Below are positions 1 to 9,714 of a stretch of DNA of 41,232 nucleotides, piece by piece. The stretch is from JBDSTZ01 sp039927975 (GTDB lineage: Bacteria > Pseudomonadota > Gammaproteobacteria > Burkholderiales > Burkholderiaceae_D): assembly GCA_039927975.1 (NCBI GenBank), contig JBDSTZ010000235.1:1-41232 (forward strand), given 5' to 3'. Numbering within the stretch: the first letter of the stretch is position 1; the number at the start of each line of letters is the position of its first letter. The notes under the pieces are model-generated. The model was not told where the DNA came from. It did no database searches and saw only the letters and a program-made list of their open reading frames with translations. Position numbers and translations under genes: made by a program.

Positions 1-308
1 CCGGCTTCGAGCACGCGCGCGAGCAGCATTTGCAGCACGACCGGGCCGCCGTGGCCCTGCAGTTCGGGCACGTCTTCGCCGGTGTAGGAATGCGGACCGT
101 TGAAGTAGAGCGCGATGCCCTGGTCGATCACCTCGCCGTCCTGCGTGGTGAACGGCAGGTAGGTGGCGCGGCGCGGCGTGAGCGCGGTGGCGGGGAACAG
201 CGCGGCCAGCAGCGGCGCCAGGTCCTTGCCGGAGGCGCGCACCACGCCGATGCCGCCGCGGCCGGGAGCGGTGGCGATGGCGGCGATGGGGGAGGTGTCG
301 AGTTTCAT
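1..308 (-). CDS. mnmE: MnmE (TrmE) tRNA modification GTPase, N-terminal part
   Basis: Only the first 102 codons are present; the gene runs off the left edge. The ATG is at 308-306. The visible N-terminus has the MnmE formyl-tetrahydrofolate-binding domain pattern: TSPIAAIATAPGRGGIGVVR at residues 5-24, then YFNGPHSYTGEDVPELQGHG. With MnmG, MnmE makes the cmnm5U34 modification on tRNA wobble uridines. The GTPase domain and the C-terminal Cys lie outside the window. The position downstream of yidC on the same strand is the usual rpmH-rnpA-yidD-yidC-mnmE order. Identification is by clear family resemblance. Confidence 0.95.
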   Translation of the reverse strand, partial: MKLDTSPIAAIATAPGRGGIGVVRASGKDLAPLLAALFPATALTPRRATYLPFTTQDGEVIDQGIALYFNGPHSYTGEDVPELQGHGGPVVLQMLLARVLEA

Positions 309-344
309 GTGCTGATTGTAGGGGAAATGGGGGGAACTAAAAAC

Positions 345-421
345 CGTCGTGCCCGCGAAGGCGGGAACCTATAGCACTTTGAGCAGCGGTGCTATGGATT
401 CCCGCCTGCGCGGGAACGACG
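345..421. repeat. Palindromic dispersed repeat, copy 1
   Basis: An imperfect 77-bp inverted repeat. The left arm CGTCGTGCCCGCGAAGGCGG pairs with a right arm ending CCTGCGCGGGAACGACG. A smaller inner dyad, 'atagcac...gtgctat', surrounds the centre. It is nearly identical to 527-604 and related to 6456-6556. It resembles the REP/MITE-like palindromes common in Burkholderiales intergenic regions. Confidence 0.8.
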
Positions 422-526
422 AGAAGGACGGCTAAACGAAAACCACCGTCACCTCGACACTAACACCGTCGGCCTCTCGACCTCGAAGCTAAAAACCGTC
501 GGCCTCGTGATCTCGAAACTAAAAAC

Positions 527-604
527 CGTCGTTCCTGCGGAGGCGGGAACCTATAGCACCTTTGAGCAGCGGTGCTATGGATTCCCGCCTGCGCGGGAAC
601 GACG
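527..604. repeat. Palindromic dispersed repeat, copy 2
   Basis: A 78-bp palindrome that differs from copy 1 at only a few positions (CGTCGTTCCTGCGGAGGCGG in the left arm). It has the same inner 'tatagcacc...ggtgctat' dyad and the same right arm. Confidence 0.8.
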
Positions 605-674
605 GTTTTCTGCGGCCGGTGGCCGACAGTATCGGACGGCGGCCACCTGAATCAAACCTGGCGGCCATCAACCC

Positions 675-2393
675 TTACTTCGCCGGCGCTTCGCCGTACT
701 TCTTGGTGATGAACCACTGCTGCGCCACCGACAGGATGCTGTTGACAACCATGTACAGCACCAGGCCCGAAGGCGAGAAGAAGAAGATCACCGAGAACGC
801 GATCGGCATGAACATCATCATCTTGGCCTGCATCGGATCGGCCGGCGTCGGGTTCAGCTTGGCCGTCACGAACATGGTGATCGCGTACAGCACCGGCAGC
901 ACGCACCACGGGTCGTGCTGCGACAGATCCTGAATCCACAGAATCCAAGGCGCGCCGCGGAATTCCAGCGTGGCTTGCAGCACCCAGTACAGCGCGATGA
1001 AGACCGGCATCTGCACCACCAGCGGCAGGCAGCCGCCGAGCGGGTTGATCTTCTCGGTCTTGTACAGCTCCATCGTGGCCTGGTTCATCTTGGCCGGATC
1101 GCCTTTGTAGCGCTCGCGAATGGCCTGCATCTTCGGCGTTACCTTCTTGACCTTGGCCATGCTCTTGAAGCCGGCCGCGGACAGCGGGAAGAACAGCAGC
1201 TTGATCAGGATGGTGAAGACGATAATCGTCCAGCCCCAGTTGCCAAGCACGCTGTGGATGTGGTCCATGACCCAAAAAATCGGCTTGGCGATGATCGTCA
1301 ACATGCCGTAGTCCTTGACCAGGTCGAGACCCGGCGAGACTTTCTCGAGCACCTTCTCGTCCTGCGGGCCCGAATACAGGCGCGCGCTGTTGGTCACGGT
1401 GGCGCCGGGGGCCACGGTGCCCAGCGGGGTCATGGTGCTGATCGAGTAGCGGTTGGCGTCTTTTTCCTTGCGGGTGACGATGTCGTGAACCGCGTTCTGC
1501 TGCGGGATGAAGGCGGACACGAAGAACTTCTGCGAGATCGCGACCCAGCCGCCGGTCGACGAGGCCGGGTGCTCCGCGTGGCCATTCTTCTGGATGGTGG
1601 CGAAGTCGAGCTTCTTGTATTTCTCTTCCGGTGTGTACAGCGTCGGGCCAACAAAGCTCGTGTTGAAATACGACGAATCCGGCGCCTTGTTGCCATCGTG
1701 GTAAAGCTGCAGGTAGACCGACGGCGCGACCGGCGTCTGGCCGACGTTGCTGACGTCATGGCGCACGTCGATGACGTAGCTGCCGCGATGGAAGGTGAAG
1801 GTCTTGGTCAGCTTGACGCCGCCCGACTCGGATTCGAGCACCAGCTGCACGTCGTTGTTGCCGTCGATGCTACGCGGGCCCGGCTTGGCGACGAAACCAC
1901 TTTGGTGGTTCGGCAGATTCGGCGCGCCGATCAGGCCGGTCTGCGCCAGGTAGGCGTGGTCAACGCCTTCATCGAACAGCACTTCGTTCTTGCTCGCGTC
2001 GATATCCGGCTTGCAGGCCTTGAACAGACCCCAGCAGCCGCCGAACCAGCCCGGATGACCGGTGCCCTGGAACTTGAGCAGCTCAAGGCGGCGCACGGTG
2101 CCGCCGGCGGTGTCGATGTCGGCCTTGATCAGGTCGGTGGTAATGGTGATGATCTCGGGCTTGAACGGCGCGACCGGTTCGCCATTGGCGCCGACGGCGG
2201 CGGGCGCGCCCGGGGTGGCCACGGCAGGCGTGGCGGCGGCGCTGCCGGCGGCGGCCGGCGCCTTCGCGACCTTGGCCGGCGGCGCGACCGTGAACATTGA
2301 CTGCCCGCCCTTCGAGACCATCCAGTCGTTCCAGAGAACTACCAGCGATACAGCGAACACGATCCACAGGATGGTACGTTTATTGATATCCAT
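675..2393 (-). CDS. yidC: Membrane protein insertase YidC
   Basis: A 572-residue YidC/Oxa1/Alb3 insertase that places and folds inner-membrane proteins alone or with SecYEG. The start at 2393 (MDINKRTILWIVFAVSLVVL) gives the usual N-terminal membrane anchor; the reading frame is open upstream, but that stretch overlaps yidD. An Ala/Pro-rich stretch (about residues 35-65) precedes the large periplasmic beta domain. The conserved five-helix core begins near residue 375 (WGWTIIVFTILIKLLFFPLS), followed by the cytoplasmic coiled-coil loop 'KVKKVTPKMQAIRERYKGDP'. The C-terminus is NSILSVAQQWFITKKYGEAPAK. Upstream yidD is 11 bp away, consistent with one rpmH-rnpA-yidD-yidC transcript. Confidence 0.97.
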   Translation of the reverse strand: MDINKRTILWIVFAVSLVVLWNDWMVSKGGQSMFTVAPPAKVAKAPAAAGSAAATPAVATPGAPAAVGANGEPVAPFKPEIITITTDLIKADIDTAGGTVRRLELLKFQGTGHPGWFGGCWGLFKACKPDIDASKNEVLFDEGVDHAYLAQTGLIGAPNLPNHQSGFVAKPGPRSIDGNNDVQLVLESESGGVKLTKTFTFHRGSYVIDVRHDVSNVGQTPVAPSVYLQLYHDGNKAPDSSYFNTSFVGPTLYTPEEKYKKLDFATIQKNGHAEHPASSTGGWVAISQKFFVSAFIPQQNAVHDIVTRKEKDANRYSISTMTPLGTVAPGATVTNSARLYSGPQDEKVLEKVSPGLDLVKDYGMLTIIAKPIFWVMDHIHSVLGNWGWTIIVFTILIKLLFFPLSAAGFKSMAKVKKVTPKMQAIRERYKGDPAKMNQATMELYKTEKINPLGGCLPLVVQMPVFIALYWVLQATLEFRGAPWILWIQDLSQHDPWCVLPVLYAITMFVTAKLNPTPADPMQAKMMMFMPIAFSVIFFFSPSGLVLYMVVNSILSVAQQWFITKKYGEAPAK

Positions 2394-2404
2394 TGAGGTA
2401 TTTA

Positions 2405-2665
2405 TCAGGAGTGGTTGCAACCGCATGCGGTTGTAGATGAATGCTTGTCGTTCGCCGGCGGCACGGGATCGAGCCCGCCGGGATTGAACGGATGGCAGCG
2501 GCACACGCGGCGCAGCACCAGCAGCGAGCCGCGCCCGGCGCCATGCGTGTGCAGCGCCTCGATCGCGTAGCTCGAGCAGGAAGGATAGAAGCGGCAGTTC
2601 TGGCCGAGCATGGGCGAGATGAAGATCTGATATCCCCGCAACAGGGCCACGAGCAGGCGGCGCAT
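2405..2665 (-). CDS. yidD: YidD membrane-insertion efficiency factor
   Basis: An 86-residue protein of the YidD (DUF37) family. It shows the hallmark GYQIFISPMLGQNCRFYPSC followed by SSYAIEALHTHG, and the downstream 'RVCRCHPFNPGGLDPVP'. YidD is a small membrane-associated factor that helps YidC-dependent insertion. It starts 4 bp after the rnpA stop codon. Conserved cysteines are present, and Cys/His residues at the extreme C-terminus (ACGCNH) extend slightly beyond the usual core. Confidence 0.95.
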   Translation of the reverse strand: MRRLLVALLRGYQIFISPMLGQNCRFYPSCSSYAIEALHTHGAGRGSLLVLRRVCRCHPFNPGGLDPVPPANDKHSSTTACGCNHS

Positions 2666-2669
2666 GGCG

Positions 2670-3059
2670 CTAGTCCGCCTTGGGCGCGCGCGGCGCCTGC
2701 GACGAAAACAGGCGCGCGATTTCCACGCGCAGCGCCGCCTTCAGCGCCGCCGTGGTGGCCGGGCCTTGCTTGGTGTTGACGGGGCGCGCGAGACGCACGA
2801 TGCAGTCGAGCGCCGGCAGCGGTGCGACCCGGAACAGCTCGCGCGTGACCCGCTTGATCGTGTTGCGGGTGACCGCGCGCGGCGCGAACCGCTTGGCCAC
2901 CACGACGCCCAGCCGCGCATGCGGCAATTCATTCGATCGGGTATAGAGCACGAAATGCGCCGTTTTTTGCGCAGGTCTCAAACGAAAAACGGATGAAAAT
3001 TCATCCGTTTTAACGATACGCCGAATGCGCGCGAAGTCGTGTGAACCTTCGCTTGTCAT
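2670..3059 (-). CDS. rnpA: Ribonuclease P protein component
   Basis: A 129-residue basic protein. The RNase P protein signature is clear at about residues 50-75: ARLGVVVAKRFAPRAVTRN followed by IKRVTRELFR. It binds the RNase P RNA and supports 5' maturation of tRNAs. The N-terminal segment (RRIVKTDEFSSVFRLRP) matches the family pattern. It lies 6 bp downstream of rpmH, the usual arrangement. Confidence 0.96.
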   Translation of the reverse strand: MTSEGSHDFARIRRIVKTDEFSSVFRLRPAQKTAHFVLYTRSNELPHARLGVVVAKRFAPRAVTRNTIKRVTRELFRVAPLPALDCIVRLARPVNTKQGPATTAALKAALRVEIARLFSSQAPRAPKAD

Positions 3060-3065
3060 GCGAGC

Positions 3066-3200
3066 TTATACTGCCAGGCGTTTGCGGCCCTTGGCACGGC
3101 GCGCGTTGAGCACATCGCGGCCGCCACGGGTAGCCATACGTGCACGGAAGCCGTGCGTGCGCTTGCGACGAACGACGGAAGGTTGGTAAGTACGTTTCAT
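3066..3200 (-). CDS. rpmH: 50S ribosomal protein L34
   Basis: A 44-residue protein translated from the minus strand. It begins MKRTYQPSVVRRKRTHGFRA and ends GRKRLAV. This is the standard L34 sequence and length (44-46 residues). The start at 3200 is fixed by the family N-terminus. L34 binds 23S rRNA in the large subunit. It is the first gene of the minus-strand cluster that runs through rnpA, yidD and yidC. Confidence 0.97.
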   Translation of the reverse strand: MKRTYQPSVVRRKRTHGFRARMATRGGRDVLNARRAKGRKRLAV

Positions 3201-3344
3201 GGTGGTCTCGCTTAAAGCAAAATAAAATGCAAAATCGGGTCTGACGTCCCGTCAGTGTTCGGCGCCAATGACACCACGCGGAGGTTTAGACCAGCGTCAC
3301 GCCACAGCAAAATACAGCTTTTCGCCCGCTAATCTGCCTCTGAC

Positions 3345-3360
3345 AAGTCAGCACTGACTT
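3345..3360. promoter_or_regulatory. 16-bp perfect palindrome in the rpmH leader
   Basis: AAGTCAG-CA-CTGACTT is a perfect dyad about 30-45 bp downstream of the predicted rpmH transcription start. It could be a regulator site or a short RNA hairpin. No function can be assigned from sequence. Confidence 0.5.
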
Positions 3361-3395
3361 ACCAAATAGCAAGGAGTACGGGCGGGGAACCCTGA

Positions 3396-3425
3396 ATTAG
3401 ACTCTATTTCAGCTCGGCTTGTCAA
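3396..3425 (-). promoter_or_regulatory. Sigma-70 promoter for rpmH-rnpA-yidD-yidC
   Basis: Reading on the minus strand, a perfect -35 TTGACA (3425-3420) is followed after 18 bp by TCTAAT (3401-3396), five of six matches to the -10 consensus. The implied start near 3389 leaves a leader of roughly 190 nt before rpmH. Prediction from consensus only. Confidence 0.7.
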
Positions 3426-3521
3426 GGCAGGTGTCGTTTTCGCTCTTCGGTTACCCCGTCGGCGGGTCGGCCGGGCAGGCCCTGACCGGATGGCATCGGC
3501 GTCGAAAATAAAGCCGGAGCC

Positions 3522-3552
3522 TGTGGATAACTCAGCCTGTCGAGAGTAGAAT
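3522..3552 (+). promoter_or_regulatory. dnaA promoter overlapping a DnaA box
   Basis: The -10-like TAGAAT (3547-3552, five of six matches) lies 17 bp downstream of TGGATA (3524-3529, four of six). This -35 is embedded in the perfect DnaA box TGTGGATAA (3522-3530). Such an overlap would allow DnaA to repress its own gene, as is known for other dnaA promoters. Inference from consensus matches. Confidence 0.45.
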
Positions 3553-3667
3553 AGCGTGTTACGTGTAGCGAACCGCCGGTGCGTGCAAGCGCCCTGCGTC
3601 GATCGCGCACCGGGGTGGCCGACGCCGCGTGGTCCGCCCTTTCACCGCTTATTCGACAAGACGATTC

Positions 3668-5068
3668 ATGGAAAATTTTTGGCAGACCTGTTCCGCGCAG
3701 TTGGAACTGGAACTGACACCGCAACAATTCAGTGCGTGGATCAAACCGCTGGTCGCCCTCGATTTCGAGGACGGCCGGCTGCGCATTGCCGCGCCCAACC
3801 GGTTCAAGCTCGACTGGGTGAAGACCCAGTTCGCCAACCGCATCAGCGCGCTGGCGGCCCAGTACTGGGAAGCGCCGATCGATGTTCAGTTCGTGCTCGA
3901 CCCGAAAAACAACCTGCCCAAAAAAGCGGCAGCAGCCCATCCGGCACCGGCGCCCGACAACAGCGGCGTGGCCGCCGACGTGCGCAATCCCGATGCGGCG
4001 CCGGGCGCGCCGGAGATGTTCAACATCGGCAATTCGCCGCGCCGCGAACAAAGCCGGATCAACACCGACCTGACGTTCGACAGTTTCGTGACGGGTAAGG
4101 CCAACCAGCTGGCGCGCGCCGCCGCGATCCAGGTGGCCAACAACCCCGGCGTGTCGTACAACCCGCTGTTTTTCTACGGCGGCGTGGGCCTTGGTAAAAC
4201 CCACTTGATTCACGCGATCGGCAACCAGGTGATGGCCGACCAGCCGGGCGCGAAAATCCGCTATATCCACGCCGAGCAGTATGTGCGCGACGTGGTGACG
4301 GCCTATCAGCGCAAGGGCTTCGACGACTTCAAGCATTACTACCATTCGCTCGACATGCTGCTGATCGACGATATTCAATTCTTTGGCGGAAAGAGCCGCA
4401 CGCAGGAAGAGTTTTTCTACGCGTTCGAGGCGCTCATCGCGGCCAAGAAGCAGATCATCATCACCAGCGACACCTATCCGAAAGAAATCACCGGCATGGA
4501 CGACCGCCTGATTTCGCGTTTCGATTCCGGCCTGACGGTGGCGATCGAGCCGCCCGAGCTGGAAATGCGGGTGGCGATTCTGCTCAAGAAGGCGAACCAG
4601 GAAGGCGTGAATTTCTCGGACGACGTGGCGTTCTTTGTTGCCAAGCATTTGCGCTCGAACGTGCGCGAACTCGAAGGCGCGCTGCGCAAGATCCTCGCGT
4701 ATTCGCGCTTTCACGGCAAGGACATCACCATCGACGTGGTGAAGGAAGCGCTGAAAGACCTGCTGTCGGTGCAGAACCGGCAGATCTCGGTGGAAAACAT
4801 CCAGAAGACGGTGGCCGACTTTTTCAATATCAAAGTGGCCGACATGTATTCGAAGCGGCGCCCGGCGAATATCGCGCGGCCGCGCCAGATCGCGATGTAC
4901 TTGGCCAAGGAGCTGACGCAAAAAAGCTTGCCGGAGATCGGCGAACTGTTTGGCGGACGCGACCACACCACGGTGCTGCACGCGGTGCGCAAGATTGCCC
5001 TCGACCGCACCAAGAACCCCGAGTGCAACCACGAGCTGCACGTGCTGGAACAGACCTTGAAGGGCTGA
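3668..5068 (+). CDS. dnaA: Chromosomal replication initiator DnaA
   Basis: A 466-residue DnaA. The start at 3668 gives the standard N-terminus MENFWQTCSAQLELELTPQQ; the frame is open upstream to a GTG at 3629, but that extension does not look like DnaA. Domain I is residues 1 to about 85, and a variable Ala/Pro-rich linker follows. The AAA+ domain has Walker A GGVGLGKT (171-178) and Walker B LLIDDIQFF. The C-terminal DNA-binding domain carries the GGRDHTTVLHAVRKI signature. DnaA-ATP melts the origin and loads DnaB. No strong Shine-Dalgarno sequence precedes 3668. Confidence 0.98.
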   Translation: MENFWQTCSAQLELELTPQQFSAWIKPLVALDFEDGRLRIAAPNRFKLDWVKTQFANRISALAAQYWEAPIDVQFVLDPKNNLPKKAAAAHPAPAPDNSGVAADVRNPDAAPGAPEMFNIGNSPRREQSRINTDLTFDSFVTGKANQLARAAAIQVANNPGVSYNPLFFYGGVGLGKTHLIHAIGNQVMADQPGAKIRYIHAEQYVRDVVTAYQRKGFDDFKHYYHSLDMLLIDDIQFFGGKSRTQEEFFYAFEALIAAKKQIIITSDTYPKEITGMDDRLISRFDSGLTVAIEPPELEMRVAILLKKANQEGVNFSDDVAFFVAKHLRSNVRELEGALRKILAYSRFHGKDITIDVVKEALKDLLSVQNRQISVENIQKTVADFFNIKVADMYSKRRPANIARPRQIAMYLAKELTQKSLPEIGELFGGRDHTTVLHAVRKIALDRTKNPECNHELHVLEQTLKG

Positions 5069-5249
5069 TGGTGAGCGCGTGGGCGATTGCACCATGCGCT
5101 TTTGCAGGATGGGCAAGCCGTTATGCCCAGGCGGAAGGAGCGCCGCCGACGCGTTCGGCAGGGTGAGTCGGCCCTTGCCTCCGCCGCGCGCGACACCGCA
5201 ATAAGTGTTGCGTAAGCAATTTCTGGCAAAATACGCGCGCGAAGTAAAA

Positions 5250-5277
5250 TTGAAGCATCAGGCGTTAGAAATAGTAT
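5250..5277 (+). promoter_or_regulatory. Possible dnaN promoter
   Basis: TTGAAG (5250-5255) and TAGTAT (5272-5277) are separated by 16 bp, each matching four of six consensus bases. They lie in the 234-bp dnaA-dnaN gap, about 25 bp before the dnaN start. The AT-rich setting supports the call weakly. Confidence 0.35.
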
Positions 5278-5302
5278 TTTTGATAACCAACCGAGGATAA
5301 CT

Positions 5303-6409
5303 ATGCAATTGGTCAAAACCACCCGAGATACCCTTCTCCGGCCACTGCAGATCGTGAGCGGTATTGTCGAGCGTCGGCACACTATGCCGATTCTGGCCAA
5401 TATCCTCATCCGCAAGGACGGCGAGAGCGTCTCATTCCTGTCGACCGACACCGAAGTGCAGATCACCACGCACGCGAACATCGGTTCCGGCGCCGACGTT
5501 ACCGGCACCACGGTGGCGGCGCGCAAACTGCTCGACATTCTGCGCGCGCTGCCGGAATCGGGCGACGTGACCATGACGCTGGCAAACAAGCGCCTGACCG
5601 TGCAAACCGGTAAATCGCGCTTTGCCTTGCAGACGCTGGCGGCCGAAGAATTTCCGACCGTGTCGGTGGCCGACACCTTCAATGCCAGCGTGACGCTGCC
5701 GCAGAAGACCCTCAAGCACCTGTTCCAGATGGTGCACTTCTCGATGGCGCAGCAGGACATCCGTTACTACCTGAACGGCTTGCTGCTTGTGCTCGACGGC
5801 CGCAACGTGATCGCCGTGGCGACCGACGGCCACCGTTTGGCGTTCTGCCAGGTCGAGACCGAGCAGGAATTCACGCGCCAGGAAGTCATCATCCCGCGCA
5901 AGACGATTATCGAATTGCAGCGCCTGCTGGAAGAAAGCGACGAGACCGTGCAGCTCGATATCGCGGCCAGCCAGGTCAAGCTGAGGTTTGCCGATATCGA
6001 ACTGGTGTCGAAGCTGGTGGAAGGCAAATTCCCGGATTACACGCGCGTGATTCCGAAGGGGTACAAGAACGACTTCACGATCGGCCGCGACGAGCTGCTG
6101 CGGTCCTTGCAGCGCGCGGCGATCATGACGAGCGATAAGTTCAAGGGCGTGCGCTGCATTATCAGCCCGGGCAGCATGAAGATCAGCTCGACCAATGCCG
6201 ACCAGGAAGAAGCGGTCGAAGAACTCGAGATCGATTACGGCGGCGAGGCGGTCGATATCGGGTTCAACGTGACGTATCTGCTGGACGTGCTCAACAACCT
6301 GAAATGCGACCAGATCAACATCGCGCTGGGCGATTCGAACTCGTCGGCGCTGATCTCGATTCCGGATAATCCGGACTTCAAGTATGTTGTGATGCCGATG
6401 CGTATTTGA
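5303..6409 (+). CDS. dnaN: DNA polymerase III beta subunit (sliding clamp)
   Basis: A 368-residue beta clamp, the usual length. It starts MQLVKTTRDTLLRPLQIVSG, followed by the conserved RRHTMPILANILI, and ends with the family C-terminus YVVMPMRI. The dimeric ring tethers Pol III and binds clamp-loader and polymerase peptides. A GAGGATAA Shine-Dalgarno-like stretch lies just upstream of the ATG. It follows dnaA directly, as in most bacteria. Confidence 0.98.
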   Translation: MQLVKTTRDTLLRPLQIVSGIVERRHTMPILANILIRKDGESVSFLSTDTEVQITTHANIGSGADVTGTTVAARKLLDILRALPESGDVTMTLANKRLTVQTGKSRFALQTLAAEEFPTVSVADTFNASVTLPQKTLKHLFQMVHFSMAQQDIRYYLNGLLLVLDGRNVIAVATDGHRLAFCQVETEQEFTRQEVIIPRKTIIELQRLLEESDETVQLDIAASQVKLRFADIELVSKLVEGKFPDYTRVIPKGYKNDFTIGRDELLRSLQRAAIMTSDKFKGVRCIISPGSMKISSTNADQEEAVEELEIDYGGEAVDIGFNVTYLLDVLNNLKCDQINIALGDSNSSALISIPDNPDFKYVVMPMRI

Positions 6410-6725
6410 TTAGAGTAGCCAAGGCGAGAAGGCAACCTGCCAAGCCTCCTTTAGCCGTCGTTCCCGCCATTGGCGGAAACGACTTCCCGCGGAGGCGGGA
6501 ACCTATACCACCTCTGATCAGAGATGCTATGGATTCCCGCCTTCGCGGGAACGACGGTTTTAGGGACGGGGGTCGAAATGAGTTCGCGGGATGTTTCAGT
6601 GTGCTGGAAATTTGAGTTAGCTGCTGGAAGTTCAAGCGCCAGATTTCAAGGGCTGTTCACCGCCCGCCCCTCGCCCCGCAGTCCCGAAATAAATCAGTAT
6701 TCGTAATATAGAGAGAAAGCAGTCC
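6410..6725. other. dnaN-gyrB intergenic region
   Basis: This 316-bp gap holds a compound palindromic repeat (6456-6556) and, near gyrB, an AT-rich stretch with a TAATAT -10-like hexamer at 6704-6709. The purine-rich GAGAGAAAG just before the gyrB start is a plausible ribosome-binding site. No gene is supported. Confidence 0.5.
6456..6556. repeat. Compound palindromic dispersed repeat, copy 3
   Basis: This is related to 345-421 and 527-604. A small palindrome (CGTCGTTCCCGCCATTGGCG, 6456-6475, continuing to 6483) is joined to a full-size element (6484-6556). The latter has the arms TTCCCGCGGAGGCGGGAACC and TTCCCGCCTTCGCGGGAACG. The inner arm has diverged (cctctgatcagagatgctat), suggesting an older copy. 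Confidence 0.75.
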
Positions 6726-9224
<2,499 letters not shown>

Positions 9225-9714
9225 CTAAATTCTTGGCACGGATACTGAACTGTGGAATGTTGGTGAAATATCCGTGATGCCCTTGATGCCGCTCTCTTTC
9301 GTTCAGCTAGTTGATTCGTTCACTCTTGCACAGATGTCGTTGGAGAAAAGGGAGCCATTTCTTCAATAGAGGTCATAGCAGCTGGTATTGGCGCGGGGAG
9401 AATCTCGACGCCACCGATAAGTGGTCGAACGAATGGGCGTAAATCCGATATAGATGCAGAAATGCACTAGGTCAGATGTCTACTACGTGAGGCAGAAAGG
9501 CAAGGTGGCGTCTCATTTAACGCGTACAGCGACAAAGCTTTCTTAGTGCAACATGCGCCGTGAAGCGCAGGTACGCGAGGATCAAATTGCTCGCCGCGAC
9601 AAATGATATGCAATCACGATCAGTCGACCTGAATTTGTTCAAATAAGACAATTGCGTGCTCGCACCCTGCCTTCCAGAAGAACCGGCGGCAAGTGGCACT
9701 TTACGTTAGTCGCC
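9225..9714. other. gyrB-jetA intergenic region, island boundary
   Basis: This roughly 490-bp stretch is visibly lower in GC than gyrB. An open frame at about 9228-9370 (ending QMSLEKREPFLQ, stop) lacks a convincing start or Shine-Dalgarno sequence and may be a remnant of a displaced gene. No tRNA, terminator or attachment repeat was recognised. The jet promoter should lie here, but no strong consensus hexamers stand out. Confidence 0.45.

Larger units (their letters stand above)
309..674. other. mnmE-yidC intergenic region with dispersed palindromic repeats
   Basis: This 366-bp gap has no convincing gene. It contains two copies of a palindromic repeat (345-421 and 527-604). The motif CTAAAAACCGTCG occurs three times (about 338, 489 and 519), twice immediately before a palindrome. 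The stretch between the palindromes (about 430-520) is built of degenerate 'accgtcggcctcg'-like units. The palindromes could end or stabilise yidC transcripts, but no T-run follows them. Confidence 0.7.
3201..3667. other. rpmH-dnaA intergenic region, candidate oriC
   Basis: This 467-bp gap between divergent rpmH and dnaA is where oriC is found in many betaproteobacteria. I see one perfect DnaA box, TGTGGATAA at 3522-3530, and an AT-rich tract near 3211-3235 (gcttaaagcaaaataaaatg). I could not find the cluster of boxes expected of a complete origin. The rpmH promoter, a 16-bp palindrome, and a GTGTTCGGCGCCAATGACAC dyad (3255-3274) also lie here. Confidence 0.5.

Noticed and set aside
915..2300. 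Long plus-strand open frame opposite yidC
   Set aside because: It is the antisense of a certain yidC gene; composition is Arg/His/Gln-rich shadow coding with no family resemblance.
3255..3274. Another sigma-54 activator site near rpmH (GTGTTCGGCGCCAATGACAC)
   Set aside because: The motif resembles the peptide-locus sites in reverse orientation, but the spacing differs by one base and no -24/-12 promoter lies at the right distance; probably chance.
3422..5116. 564-codon minus-strand frame opposite dnaA
   Set aside because: Antisense shadow of dnaA caused by high GC at codon position 3; no start signals or domains.
9228..9370. Small gene between gyrB and jetA
   Set aside because: An open frame of about 45 codons without a clear start, ribosome-binding site or recognised homology; kept only as a possible remnant.
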